A DNA stretch of 64,000 bases, from NCBI GenBank assembly GCA_965220645.1, contig OZ244836.1:868001-932000 (forward strand), given 5' to 3'. The DNA comes from Aldehydirespirator sp965220645 (lineage in GTDB: Bacteria; Actinomycetota; Acidimicrobiia; Acidimicrobiales; Aldehydirespiratoraceae). Made by a program: the position numbers and the translations under genes. Positions 8,419-16,895 of this stretch are shown one piece after another. The notes beneath the pieces are model-generated. The model did no database searches, was not told the DNA's origin, and saw only the letters and a list, made by a program, of their open reading frames with translations. How positions within the stretch are numbered: the stretch's first letter is position 1; every line of letters starts with the position of its first letter.

Positions 8419-9509
8419 GGTGGCGGCCGACTCGATCCAGTGCCTTACGGGCGGTCCTGGCGTCCATCGCCGCGTTGTGTATCGCCCTGCTCGCGTCGGC
8501 GTTCATACTGGTTCTCAACGGCCAGGATCTCGCGGCAGTGGTCGACGCACTCGTGCAGGGTGCGTTCGGCGGGTCCCGCCCGGCCGCTTCGACGCTGAGC
8601 AAGCTCATCCCGATCACGCTCGCCGCCACCGGCTGGATCGTTGCCTTCCGGGTGAGGCGCATCAATATCGGACTCGAAGGGCAGATCGTAGCTGGGGGCT
8701 TGGTCGCCGGCTGGGTCGGCATCAACGTCGAGGTGCCCTTCGGTCCGGCCCACTTGCTGCTGGCTGTGGCGGCTGGAATCCTTGGCGGAGCGCTCTATGC
8801 GGGCATCGCGGCATGGATGTGGGCGCGAGCCGGAGCGAGCGAGATCCTCACGACCCTGATGCTCAACCTCATCGCCATCCAGGTGCTGGCCTGGTTAATC
8901 CGAGGCCCGATGCAGGAGAAGGGCAGCGGATTCGCTCGCAGCGAGAGCGTCAAGGACTCGGCCCAGTGGCCCGAGATGTTCGCGGGCACGGCACTCCACT
9001 GGGATGTCGTGCTGGTGGCCTCTCTGATCGGCCTTACCTGGCTTCTGCTGGCCAGGACCACCCTGGGCTTTCGCCTGGGCATGATCGGCGCCAATCCCGA
9101 GATGGCCCGCCACATGGACGTGTCTCCAACCCGCTTCGGAGTGCTGGCCCTGCTCATCTCAGGAGCGCTGGCAGGCCTCGCCGGCAGCTCGCGGATTCTG
9201 GCCGGCGAGGTCACTACCGTGTCCGACAACTTCAGTGCGAACTACGGATACGACGGAATCGTCGTTGCTCTTCTGGCGCGCAACTCGATACCGGGCGTTG
9301 TGCCAGCCGCCCTTCTCATTGCCACCCTGCGCCAAGGCGGCGGTGCGTTGCAGTCTCGCGCGGGAGTCTCATCTGAGATCGTGCTGGTGGTTCAGGGCCT
9401 GATCATCCTCGCGGTCGCGGCCAGCGTCCTGCTCGAGCATCGCTGGGAACGCCGCCGGTCAGTCGCGCCCGCACCCGATGCGATGCTGCAGCCGGCGAGG
9501 GAGTCGTGA
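8415..9509 (+). CDS. BMP-type ABC transporter permease (YufP-like)
   Basis: A 364-residue inner-membrane permease of the BPD_transp_2 class. The N-terminal helix (A-V-L-A-S-I-A-A-L-C-I-A-L-L) is followed by the family hallmark R-R-I-N-I-G-L-E-G-Q-I-V-A-G-G and several further hydrophobic segments. It would pair with the next gene to form the heterodimeric channel of the importer. GTG 8415 overlaps the ATPase stop. The C-terminal tail (residues 340-364) is basic and probably cytoplasmic. Confidence 0.9.
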   Translation: MRWRPTRSSALRAVLASIAALCIALLASAFILVLNGQDLAAVVDALVQGAFGGSRPAASTLSKLIPITLAATGWIVAFRVRRINIGLEGQIVAGGLVAGWVGINVEVPFGPAHLLLAVAAGILGGALYAGIAAWMWARAGASEILTTLMLNLIAIQVLAWLIRGPMQEKGSGFARSESVKDSAQWPEMFAGTALHWDVVLVASLIGLTWLLLARTTLGFRLGMIGANPEMARHMDVSPTRFGVLALLISGALAGLAGSSRILAGEVTTVSDNFSANYGYDGIVVALLARNSIPGVVPAALLIATLRQGGGALQSRAGVSSEIVLVVQGLIILAVAASVLLEHRWERRRSVAPAPDAMLQPARES

Positions 9510-10579
9510 TGGAACCATTCGACGCGCTTTGGCTGGCGGCGACTGTCCGGCTGGCCGTTCCCCTCCTCTTGGCCGCAACCGGCGAGCTCATCTCCGAACG
9601 TTCCGGTGTTCTCAATCTGGGCCTCGAAGGGATGATGCTGTCAGGCGCGTTCGTCGGATACTGGGCGGCGGAGGGCAGCGGAAGCCTCACCGTGGGTGTC
9701 GTGGCCGCTGTCATGGCCGGCGTGTTCGGAGGCTTCCTCATGGCCGCCGTCGCGATCGGCTTTCGAGGGGACCAAGTGGTCGTCGGGATCGGGTTGAACA
9801 TCTTTGCGTTGGGCGTTACCAACTACGCGCTGGAGCGGGCCTTTCCCGAGGGTTCACTCCCGATCGACCGGCTCGACCCGATCTCTCTTCCCCTCCTTAG
9901 CGAGATCCCCTGGATCGGTGAGGCTCTCTTCGAGCAGAACCTGCTTGGCTACGGTTCGTTCCTGCTGATAGGTGTGACGGCGCTGGTGCTCGGTCGCACC
10001 GGCCTGGGACTGACAATTCGGGCTACAGGACAGAATCCGTCCGCGGCGAGTGCCGCGGGAGTGAGCCCGCTCCGCACGCAGTGGGTGGCGACAATGATCA
10101 CAGGAGCTTTCGCAGGTTTGGCCGGCGCCTACTTGTCTGTTGGTTCGGTTGGCGTCTTCCGAGAGGCCATGACGTCGGGTCGCGGCTTCATTGCGATCGC
10201 CATCCTGGTATTCGGTCGATGGCGACCCTCTGGCGTCTTGGCCGGAGCGCTGCTGTTCGGCGCGGCTGACGCCCTGCAACTGCGGCTCCAAGCCGAGACA
10301 GCCGTTCCCGGTTCGGTGTGGCTGCTGATCAGCATCGTCGCCGTGATCCTGTTCTGGCGCACGCTCAGACGCACCCCGGCCGCGGGGCTTCGCAAGACTG
10401 TGCTGCTTGCAGCCGCGTGCCTGGCTTCAGTCGTGCTCGCCGCGGTCCGTCCCGAAGTGTCGTTGCCCAGCCAGATCTGGCTTGCTGCACAATACGTTGT
10501 GGCACTCGTGGCCCTCCTCGCCAGCAGTCGCGAGACCAACATGCCGAGATTCCTCGCGACACCCATACCCCGTCCATGA
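9509..10579 (+). CDS. BMP-type ABC transporter permease (YufQ-like)
   Basis: A 356-residue second permease of the importer. The motif R-S-G-V-L-N-L-G-L-E-G-M-M-L-S-G-A is diagnostic for this family, and about nine hydrophobic segments can be seen. The ATG at 9509 overlaps the previous stop (TGATG); GTG 9506 is an alternative giving one more residue. A stretch beyond the usual core (from about residue 290) adds two further hydrophobic helices. With the binding protein, ATPase and first permease it completes the transporter. Confidence 0.9.
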   Translation: MEPFDALWLAATVRLAVPLLLAATGELISERSGVLNLGLEGMMLSGAFVGYWAAEGSGSLTVGVVAAVMAGVFGGFLMAAVAIGFRGDQVVVGIGLNIFALGVTNYALERAFPEGSLPIDRLDPISLPLLSEIPWIGEALFEQNLLGYGSFLLIGVTALVLGRTGLGLTIRATGQNPSAASAAGVSPLRTQWVATMITGAFAGLAGAYLSVGSVGVFREAMTSGRGFIAIAILVFGRWRPSGVLAGALLFGAADALQLRLQAETAVPGSVWLLISIVAVILFWRTLRRTPAAGLRKTVLLAAACLASVVLAAVRPEVSLPSQIWLAAQYVVALVALLASSRETNMPRFLATPIPRP

Positions 10580-10592
10580 AGGAGCGCAAACG

Positions 10593-11201
10593 ATGCAAGA
10601 AATAGCGCATAGCGTCGGCGACACCGTCGACGTAGAGCTGCTCGGTCAGAGGATCCGCCTCGTTCGGACCGACCGGGGCATGACTCTTGCCGATGTGGCC
10701 CGCGACACCGGTCTGTCGACGGGATTCCTGAGCCAGGTCGAGAACGGCGTAACCAACGTCAGTCTGGGCGCGCTCTACCGGATCGCGGGCGCGCTCCGGA
10801 TCACCGCACCCGAGCTCCTGACGCAGGGCGCGGAACCGATCGTCAGTGTCGTGCGGCGCGATGAGGGTCCGTGGAGGAGCGCTGACGACGCGGATCCTCC
10901 GCAGCTTGCTCGGATGCTCACATCGACCCCGCGCCGACGGATGGAAGTCCGTGAGTGCATCGTTCCCCCCGGATTCAGGAGTGACCCGGCTTGGTCACAT
11001 GCGGGCGAAGAAGTACTTCATGTGTTGGAAGGCAGCGTTTCTGTCGAGCTTGAAGGCCACGGACTCGAGACGCTGGAGGCAGGCGACACGATTGTCTTCG
11101 AAGCTACGGTTCCTCACCGCTGGATCGGTGGAGATCGTGAGGCACGACTACTAAACATCGTCGTTCTTCCTCCGGGAGAAAGTGAGCTGGTGGTTCGATG
11201 A
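10593..11201 (+). CDS. XRE-family regulator with C-terminal cupin domain
   Basis: A 202-residue regulator. Residues about 15-70 form an XRE helix-turn-helix (L-G-Q-R-I-R-L-V-R...G-L-S-T-G-F-L-S-Q-V-E-N-G). Residues about 120-195 form a cupin barrel (H-A-G-E-E-V-L-H-V-L-E-G and E-A-G-D-T-I-V-F). In this class the cupin senses a small ligand and controls the adjacent catabolic or uptake operon. AAGGAG at 10579-10584 lies eight bases before ATG 10593. Its stop overlaps the start of the second demethylase-like gene, so it is probably part of the operon it regulates. Confidence 0.87.
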   Translation: MQEIAHSVGDTVDVELLGQRIRLVRTDRGMTLADVARDTGLSTGFLSQVENGVTNVSLGALYRIAGALRITAPELLTQGAEPIVSVVRRDEGPWRSADDADPPQLARMLTSTPRRRMEVRECIVPPGFRSDPAWSHAGEEVLHVLEGSVSVELEGHGLETLEAGDTIVFEATVPHRWIGGDREARLLNIVVLPPGESELVVR

Positions 11202-12442
11202 GTCTTGACTTCTTTGGGACCCCATTGCCTGAGCAGTTGTTCGCAGTTACGCCATTTACTGCTGCAACTCGAAAGGCTAATGTCAACGGCACATGGGCGA
11301 CCTGGGGAAATAATGCGCTGCCTGAGATCTTCGCCGGAATTTCAGTGGAAGTCGCCGCGATCCGCAATACAGCTATGCTTGAGGATAAGTCACCGCTCGC
11401 CAAGATTCATATCCATGGGGCGGACGCGGAACGCTTCATCAATAGACTCATTCCACGTGATGCTACTCAGATTTCTATTGATCATGCGTACTACACGCCA
11501 TGGTGTCATGACAATGGGAAGATCATCGTTGAAGGTATGCTACTTCGACTTAGCGAGACTGACTTTCTTGTCACAGCAGGTCTGATGAACCGCTGGCTGT
11601 CAGAGCAGCGCAGCCAGCTTGACGTCGACTTTGAGGACGTGACGGATCGGTTTGGCATTCTTGCTATGCAAGGGCCCAGTGCGCTGTCCATTCTTGAAGA
11701 GGTCACCGGACAAGATTGGTCTGATCTTCGGTTCTCACGTGGACGTAGAGCCAAGATCGCCTCGGCAACCGTGCACGTCTGGCGCACCGGCTTCACGGGA
11801 GTGAAGGGATACGAGGTATGGGTTCCACCGGAAGCTGGCAACGATGTATGGGAAGCGCTTGTGTCTACGCCTACTGGCTCGTCGATAGAGCCTTGTGGAC
11901 ACGCGTCACAAGACATTGTACGCGTCGAGGCTGGCATGGTTCTTCCCGCAATAGACTATGCACGGGCTGGCCCAGATGTCACAACAGCACATAGTTATGG
12001 GCTTGTAGATGATGCATACCATGCTTCTCCATTTGAGATAAATCTTGGAAGATTAGTCGATCTCCAAAAAGGGGACTTCGTTGGGAGGGATGCACTGGTT
12101 GCCGAGGCCGACGCCACAAATGCAGGTCGTCGTATGTGGGCAATGTGTGTCGATTGGCGCGAACTTGTCAAGTCATATCTGGAGCGCGATGAGATACCGA
12201 TAATCGATGGCAAGATCCGACGCATCCCGCCGATGAGTCTGGTCACCAATGGTGAGGTAGCTGGATTCGCTACCAGCATGGGCTGGAGTTCGAACCTCAA
12301 GGAGATGATTGGGTATGCGCACTTGCCGGCTGATCGAAACCCGAATGACGCTGTGTTCCTGAGTTGGGACGAGTGCGTACAACCGATCGATGTTCCGATT
12401 TCCCTGTCAAGGCTGCCGTTCATCAAGCCATCGAGGAGGTAG
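11198..12442 (+). CDS. GcvT/LigM-like folate-dependent demethylase (second copy)
   Basis: A 414-residue aminomethyltransferase-fold protein, paralogous in layout to the one at 5515: M-Q-G-P-S-A, T-G-F-T-G-V-K-G-Y-E-V-W, S-P-F-E-I-N-L, F-V-G-R-D-A-L, then a C-terminal barrel. The segment after G-R-D-A-L reads C-V-D-W-R-E-L, unlike the W-N-S-D-D of the first copy, so the two may differ in specificity or act in sequence. It overlaps the XRE-cupin gene by ATGA. Third-codon positions are visibly richer in A and T than in the neighbours, which suggests recent acquisition or relaxed selection. It is the last gene of the transport operon. Confidence 0.75.
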   Translation: MSLDFFGTPLPEQLFAVTPFTAATRKANVNGTWATWGNNALPEIFAGISVEVAAIRNTAMLEDKSPLAKIHIHGADAERFINRLIPRDATQISIDHAYYTPWCHDNGKIIVEGMLLRLSETDFLVTAGLMNRWLSEQRSQLDVDFEDVTDRFGILAMQGPSALSILEEVTGQDWSDLRFSRGRRAKIASATVHVWRTGFTGVKGYEVWVPPEAGNDVWEALVSTPTGSSIEPCGHASQDIVRVEAGMVLPAIDYARAGPDVTTAHSYGLVDDAYHASPFEINLGRLVDLQKGDFVGRDALVAEADATNAGRRMWAMCVDWRELVKSYLERDEIPIIDGKIRRIPPMSLVTNGEVAGFATSMGWSSNLKEMIGYAHLPADRNPNDAVFLSWDECVQPIDVPISLSRLPFIKPSRR

Positions 12443-12461
12443 GGACACGACAGCTTCGGCC

Positions 12462-12488
12462 TTGAGGCGGCGGTGGGCGAACCTGCCC
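12462..12488. repeat. Short copy of the end of the cysteine-dioxygenase-like gene
   Basis: Bases 12462-12488 match 13891-13917 at 26 of 27 positions. In the intact gene this stretch encodes G-K-F-A-H-R-R-L-N near the C-terminus on the minus strand; here the same strand would read G-R-F-A-H-R-R-L-K. It may be a remnant of a partial duplication 1.4 kb upstream, or a conserved-motif coincidence. No longer similarity could be followed by eye. Confidence 0.35.
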
Positions 12489-12493
12489 GTCCG

Positions 12494-12596
12494 GTCGCGG
12501 AGGCGTGGACCTTCGTATTCAACCGTCGCCCCGGGGGGAAGGGTAAGGGCATAGGATCCTGTCCCTCAGGTTGCGAGTTCGAGTCCCGTCCGCGGC
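12494..12596 (+). other. tRNA-like fragment with a T-arm but no good D- or anticodon arm
   Basis: GTCGCGG (12494-12500) can pair with CCGCGGC (12590-12596) as a seven-base acceptor-like stem. The last part contains a T-loop TTCGAGT (12578-12584) flanked by GCGAG and CCCGT with one mismatch. The span of 103 bases is too long for a standard tRNA, and no convincing D-arm or anticodon arm was found. It could be a decayed tRNA gene or a tRNA 3' half left by an integration event. It occupies most of the 204-base gap between 12442 and 12647. Confidence 0.25.
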
Positions 12597-12646
12597 GCGC
12601 TGCCGTCGGTGGACGCAGCAACCGGATACAGGAGACGTGACGAGCC

Positions 12647-13801
12647 GTGGCCGACCTCGAAGCAGCCAGCAAACTGGGCCGAGAGATACTGCACACAGCC
12701 GGGATCGAGGTCGGTGGCGACCGGCCCCAGGACATAGCCGTACACGACGATCGCTTCTGGGCCCGGGTTCTGGCCGACCGCGAGCTCGGGCTCGGCGAGT
12801 CATACCAGGACGGCTGGTGGGACGCCAACCAGCTCGACGAGTTCATCGCCGAGGTGCAGGCCCTCGATCTGCGGTCGCTGGTCCGGCCCAGACCCGCGCT
12901 CACGCTGCGCATCCTCAAGGCTCAGGCGCGCAACCGCCAGACGGTGCGACGGGCGCGCCAGAACGTCGGCGCCCACTACAACATCGGCAACGACCTGTAC
13001 GAGCGAATGCTCGGCAAGCGCATGATCTACTCGTGCGGCTACTGGCGCCGTGCTGCCGATCTCGACGAGGCCCAGGAGCACAAGTTGGACCTGATCTGCC
13101 GCAAGCTGCACCTGGAACCGGGAATGAGGCTGCTCGACATCGGTTGCGGCTGGGGCGGCTTCGCCCGGTTCGCGGCGGCTGAGTACGGCGCGCTCGTCAC
13201 CGGCGTCACTCCGGCGGAGGAACAGGCCCGGCTGGCCCGACAAGTGTGCGCCGGCCTGCGCGTCGACATCCGCGAGTGCGACTACAGAGACGTGGAGGGT
13301 CGCTTCGACCGCATCGTGTCGATCGGGATGATGGAGCATGTCGGCCCCCGCAACCTGACGACGTTCTTCCAGCGGTGCAACGATCTTCTGGCCGACGACG
13401 GGATGATGCTGCACCACACCATCGGTTCGCTGGTGACGAAGAACCACACCGACCCGTGGTTCGACAAGTACATATTCCCCGGAGGTGTGGTTCCGTCGCT
13501 GGCCCAGATCTCATCGGCCACCGAAGAGGACTGGGTGATCGAGGATGTGCACAACTTCGGCCCCTACTACGACCGCACGCTCATGGCCTGGCACCGCAAC
13601 GTGACCGCGGCCTGGGACGACCTGCCTGACTACGACGAGCGCTTCCGCCGAACATGGGACTACTACCTGCTCAGCTCGGCGGGATCATTCCGGGTCCGGG
13701 CCCTGCAGCTCTGGCAGATCGTGTTCACCCGCAGCCGCCGCCGCTCCGGCGTCTACCACCGGCCCACAACAACGGCCGACAACGAACTCGAACGCGAGTG
13801 A
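12647..13801 (+). CDS. cfa: Cyclopropane-fatty-acyl-phospholipid synthase
   Basis: A 384-residue SAM-dependent enzyme that methylenates unsaturated acyl chains of membrane phospholipids. The SAM-binding motif L-L-D-I-G-C-G-W-G-G lies near residue 163. Other hallmarks are H-Y-N-I-G-N-D-L-Y, M-I-Y-S-C-G-Y-W, M-M-E-H-V-G and H-H-T-I-G. The length equals the typical bacterial enzyme. GTG 12647 is preceded by a GGAG about 15 bases upstream, a rather long spacing. It stands alone between the transport operon and a convergent pair of genes. Confidence 0.92.
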   Translation: MADLEAASKLGREILHTAGIEVGGDRPQDIAVHDDRFWARVLADRELGLGESYQDGWWDANQLDEFIAEVQALDLRSLVRPRPALTLRILKAQARNRQTVRRARQNVGAHYNIGNDLYERMLGKRMIYSCGYWRRAADLDEAQEHKLDLICRKLHLEPGMRLLDIGCGWGGFARFAAAEYGALVTGVTPAEEQARLARQVCAGLRVDIRECDYRDVEGRFDRIVSIGMMEHVGPRNLTTFFQRCNDLLADDGMMLHHTIGSLVTKNHTDPWFDKYIFPGGVVPSLAQISSATEEDWVIEDVHNFGPYYDRTLMAWHRNVTAAWDDLPDYDERFRRTWDYYLLSSAGSFRVRALQLWQIVFTRSRRRSGVYHRPTTTADNELERE

Positions 13802-13829
13802 CTGCTGAGCCGCCTCGGGGCTCTACGGA

Positions 13830-14411
13830 TCAGAGGTCGTAGGCGATCTGGTGGGGGCCGGGGTGGCCGTAGGTCTCGCCGGTGCCGGGGTTGAGGCGGC
13901 GGTGGGCGAACTTGCCCACGCCCGCGCTTCGGACCATCACGGCCACGGTGCGCTCGGTATCGGCCTGCTCGGCGTGGAACGTCCAGGGCGGCACCAGGTC
14001 CACCTCGCCGGCCGTCAGCGGGATGCGTTGATGGGGTTCCAGGGCCGTCGCGGTTCCCTCGGGCTCCGGATCGGAGTACCGGAGAACCGTCTCGTCGCCC
14101 TCCAGCAGGCCGTAGGCCACCCAGGCATGGCCGTGGTCGTGGACCGGGGTGCGGCCGGTCTCGTCCTTGACTAGGCCGTTGATCACGAAACCGAAGTCGG
14201 GGTCCTCGTAGAACAGCAGGTTGGTGTAGCGGTTGTTGGTCCGGTCGTGGCTCTTGGGCCAAGCCATGGCCGCGGCCTGCAGCTCGGGGTCGGCCAGGGC
14301 CGCCTCCAGCACCTCGCTGATGCGGGCCCAGCGCTCCGGTTCGGGCATGTCCGCGGTGCAGAGCCGCCGGACGGGATCGACTATGCGGCGCAGCAATCTG
14401 GACGGGCTCAC
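13830..14411 (-). CDS. Cysteine-dioxygenase-like cupin protein
   Basis: A 193-residue cupin-fold protein. H-D-H-G-H-A-W-V-A-Y-G-L-L-E-G (about residue 100) supplies metal-binding histidines, and W-T-F-H-A-E-Q supplies a later one. This fits the cysteine dioxygenase-type superfamily of non-haem Fe(II) thiol dioxygenases. The GTG start at 14411 overlaps the stop of the upstream dehydrogenase (GTGA), so the two are coupled. The substrate is uncertain; bacterial members act on cysteine, 3-mercaptopropionate or related thiols. Confidence 0.7.
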   Translation of the reverse strand: MSPSRLLRRIVDPVRRLCTADMPEPERWARISEVLEAALADPELQAAAMAWPKSHDRTNNRYTNLLFYEDPDFGFVINGLVKDETGRTPVHDHGHAWVAYGLLEGDETVLRYSDPEPEGTATALEPHQRIPLTAGEVDLVPPWTFHAEQADTERTVAVMVRSAGVGKFAHRRLNPGTGETYGHPGPHQIAYDL

Positions 14412-15493
14412 GGTCGGATCACCGCCTTGGTGGGGTACAGGCCGTCGATCTCGTTGCCGATGGCCCGGATGCACAGCTCCGTGTCATCGAGGCCGAAGCT
14501 GTGGCTGATCATCTCCTCGGGCTTGAAGCCGGTGGACTCGATGAGATCCATCGTCGCCCTCAGGGCCGGACTGCCGGCGGTGAACGCGCCCTGCACCCGG
14601 ATCTCGTTCCAGACCAGCGCGTCGATGTCCGCCGGCACCTGCCGCCCGCCGCCGACGAGGCCGGCAAGCACCAGCGTGCCCCGCTTGCGCACCGCGGCCA
14701 CTGACGACGCGAGCGCGTCGGGACTGCCGCTCACATCCACCACCACGTCGGCCATTGACCCGCCTGTTTCGTTGGCCACCACCTCCACGACGTCTTCGTG
14801 GTCGACCTCGACGGTGCGGTCGGCACCCCACTGGCGAGCCAGGGCCAGGCGATCGGCGTCGGCCGCGGTACCGCTCACGACGATGCGGGCCGCGCCCGCG
14901 GCTCGGGCCGCCCACGTGCAGGCCAGGCCCTGCTGGCCCGGCCCCTGGATCAGCACCGTGTCGCCGAAGGTCACGCCACCGTGCAGGATGGCCCACTGGT
15001 AGCCGTTGGCCATCACCGACCCGCACAGCACCGCGGCCTCGTCGCTCATGGCGTCGCCCACCTTGAACAGCTCGGCGTCGGGATTGACGTAGAGATAGTC
15101 GGCCAGACCGCCGAACAGGTGGGGCGGATCCGCCGCGCTTGTGGCACTGCCGTAGAGCGTGCGCTGGGGACAGAACCGGGGAGCCCCGTCGCGGCAGTCC
15201 CGGCAGTGGCCGCAGCCCCGAGAGCCTTTGAGGATCACCCGGTCGCCCTCGGCCACGCCGTGGATCCGGGCTGCCGCCCGCCCCAACCGTTCGACCCGGC
15301 CGAAGATCTCGTGGCCCAGGATCACCGGATAGGGCATGTCGATACGGCCATGGAAGTACTTGACGTCGGTGCCGCACACCCCGCCCAGCCCGACGCGCAG
15401 CAGCGCTCCATCGTCGGCAACCTCCGGCACCGGGTACTCCCGGATCTCCAGGCGCTCAGGCCCCAACAGCGTCGCAGCTCTCGCAGTGCTCAC
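14408..15493 (-). CDS. Zinc-dependent medium-chain alcohol dehydrogenase
   Basis: A 361-residue MDR-family oxidoreductase. Catalytic zinc ligands are visible in G-G-V-C-G-T-D and G-H-E-I-F-G. A structural zinc lobe is present as C-G-H-C-R-D-C...C (near residue 95). The NAD(P)-binding tract is V-L-I-Q-G-P-G-Q-Q-G, a small variation on the usual G-x-G-x-x-G. It resembles sorbitol/threonine dehydrogenase-type enzymes. It is coupled to the downstream thiol-dioxygenase-like gene by a four-base overlap. The substrate is unknown. Confidence 0.85.
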   Translation of the reverse strand: MSTARAATLLGPERLEIREYPVPEVADDGALLRVGLGGVCGTDVKYFHGRIDMPYPVILGHEIFGRVERLGRAAARIHGVAEGDRVILKGSRGCGHCRDCRDGAPRFCPQRTLYGSATSAADPPHLFGGLADYLYVNPDAELFKVGDAMSDEAAVLCGSVMANGYQWAILHGGVTFGDTVLIQGPGQQGLACTWAARAAGAARIVVSGTAADADRLALARQWGADRTVEVDHEDVVEVVANETGGSMADVVVDVSGSPDALASSVAAVRKRGTLVLAGLVGGGRQVPADIDALVWNEIRVQGAFTAGSPALRATMDLIESTGFKPEEMISHSFGLDDTELCIRAIGNEIDGLYPTKAVIRP

Positions 15494-15522
15494 AGCTCTC
15501 CCCCTGTCGCCGTGAAACTAAT

Positions 15523-16590
15523 TCACGCTTGGCGCAGGGCGACGAAGCGGGCGGTGGCCGCTAGGGCCTCCTTGGCGGCGGGCACGTCCGGCAACGCCTC
15601 AAGCGCCGTCAGGGCCTCATCGAGCAGCGAAGCGATCTCTTCCTCCAGGCTGGTGAGTGCTCCCGTGTCGACGATCACCTGCTGGACCTCGGCCACGGTC
15701 TCGTCGTCCATTTCCGTGCCGACCGCGTCCAGCACCCGGAGCTGCGACGGAGTTGCGGCTGCTCTCGCCAGGGCCATGAGCAGGGTGGGCTTGCCCTCGC
15801 GAAGGTCGTCGCCGACGGGCTTGCCGGTCGCGTCTGGATCTCCGAACGCGCCGAGCACGTCGTCGCGTAGCTGGAAGGCCAAGCCGACCGGCCGACCATG
15901 GCGGGCCAGGGGCCCGGCCAGATCAGGGCGTCCGGCCACTGCGGCGCCGAGCTGGAGGGGCCGGACCACCGTGTAGCGGGCCGTCTTGTGCTCGATGATC
16001 TTGCGGGCCTCGTCCGCGGTCGCACTCCCGCGGGCGCCCCCGACCATATCGAGGTACTGACCCATGTTCAGCTCGGTGCGCAACTCGTCCCATACCGCTC
16101 GGGCCTCGGGGGACACTCGCCCCAGCGTGCGGTCGGCGAGCACCATGGCCATGTCCCCGACCAGCACTGCGGCCCCCTCGCCGAAACGACGGTCCTCGCC
16201 GAGCCACCCCCGATCGCGATGGCGCTGCATGAACTTGCGCCACACCGTCGGCGCGCCCCTGCGGGTATCGGAGCCGTCCATCACGTCGTCGTGGGCCAGG
16301 GCGAAGGCGTGGAGGATCTCGAGGGCACAACCGGTATCCAGCGCTCCGTCCCCGTCGGGGGCGCCACCACCCGTGAGCCACCCCCAGTGGCAGTAGGCGG
16401 GCCGGATGCGCTTGCCCCCGCCGAGGACCATGTCGGCCAGGTCGCCGAGGGGCTCGTCGAGGCTCGGATCCAGCGTCGCCCAAGCACGGCGCTCGGCAGT
16501 CAGGATCTCGGCGAGACGGGCCTGAACCCTGGCTGCGATAGCCGCCAGCTCCTGGGGGGGATTCGGGCTCTCCTCGGCGGGAGCGATCAC
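15523..16590 (-). CDS. Polyprenyl diphosphate synthase (GGPP synthase type)
   Basis: A 355-residue trans-isoprenyl diphosphate synthase that condenses IPP with allylic diphosphates. The first aspartate-rich motif is A-L-A-H-D-D-V-M-D-G-S (near residue 97), preceded by G-G-G-K-R-I-R-P. The second is F-Q-L-R-D-D-V-L-G-A-F-G-D. Lys and Arg of K-R-I-R-P bind diphosphate. The start overlaps the xseB stop by four bases, so it is co-transcribed with the exonuclease VII genes. The residues before the first D-D-x-x-D suggest a C20-C25 product, but chain length cannot be fixed by eye. Confidence 0.9.
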   Translation of the reverse strand: MIAPAEESPNPPQELAAIAARVQARLAEILTAERRAWATLDPSLDEPLGDLADMVLGGGKRIRPAYCHWGWLTGGGAPDGDGALDTGCALEILHAFALAHDDVMDGSDTRRGAPTVWRKFMQRHRDRGWLGEDRRFGEGAAVLVGDMAMVLADRTLGRVSPEARAVWDELRTELNMGQYLDMVGGARGSATADEARKIIEHKTARYTVVRPLQLGAAVAGRPDLAGPLARHGRPVGLAFQLRDDVLGAFGDPDATGKPVGDDLREGKPTLLMALARAAATPSQLRVLDAVGTEMDDETVAEVQQVIVDTGALTSLEEEIASLLDEALTALEALPDVPAAKEALAATARFVALRQA

Positions 16591-16865
16591 GTCTCGGTAT
16601 CCGACTGCAGCGCGGCCACGACCCGCTCCACTTGGATGCCGGCGTTGCTGATCCGGCGCCGGCAGATCTCTATCAGGGTGGCGGCCCGCTCGACCCGGTT
16701 GGCCAGGACATCCACGTCCGGATCCTCGCTCTCCAGTTCCTCCAGGATCTGCTCGAGCTCGGCCATAGCCGCCGCGTACCCGGGCTCGGTGGCGTCATCG
16801 GGGCCGGTGGTGTCGCCAGGACTGCCGGCGTCATCGGGGCCGGCGGTGGGCTCTTGGTTGCTCAT
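16587..16865 (-). CDS. xseB: Exodeoxyribonuclease VII small subunit
   Basis: A 92-residue XseB. The core Y-A-A-A-M-A-E-L-E-Q-I-L-E-E-L-E-S-E-D-P-D-V-D is the family helical hairpin that binds the large subunit. An acidic, Gly/Pro-rich N-terminal extension of about 28 residues precedes it. ATG 16865 lies just downstream of xseA, from which it is separated by 30 bases, and its end overlaps the polyprenyl synthase gene. ExoVII degrades single-stranded DNA in both directions. Confidence 0.92.
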   Translation of the reverse strand: MSNQEPTAGPDDAGSPGDTTGPDDATEPGYAAAMAELEQILEELESEDPDVDVLANRVERAATLIEICRRRISNAGIQVERVVAALQSDTET

Positions 16866-16895
16866 CGGGATCGGTCCTCGCTGCTCTCGCGCTGT

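Noticed and set aside
12519..12803. Small minus-strand ORF with a G-T-R-T-R-N motif
   Set aside because: This peptide pattern is the usual artefact of translating a tRNA T-arm in antisense; it also overlaps the cfa start.
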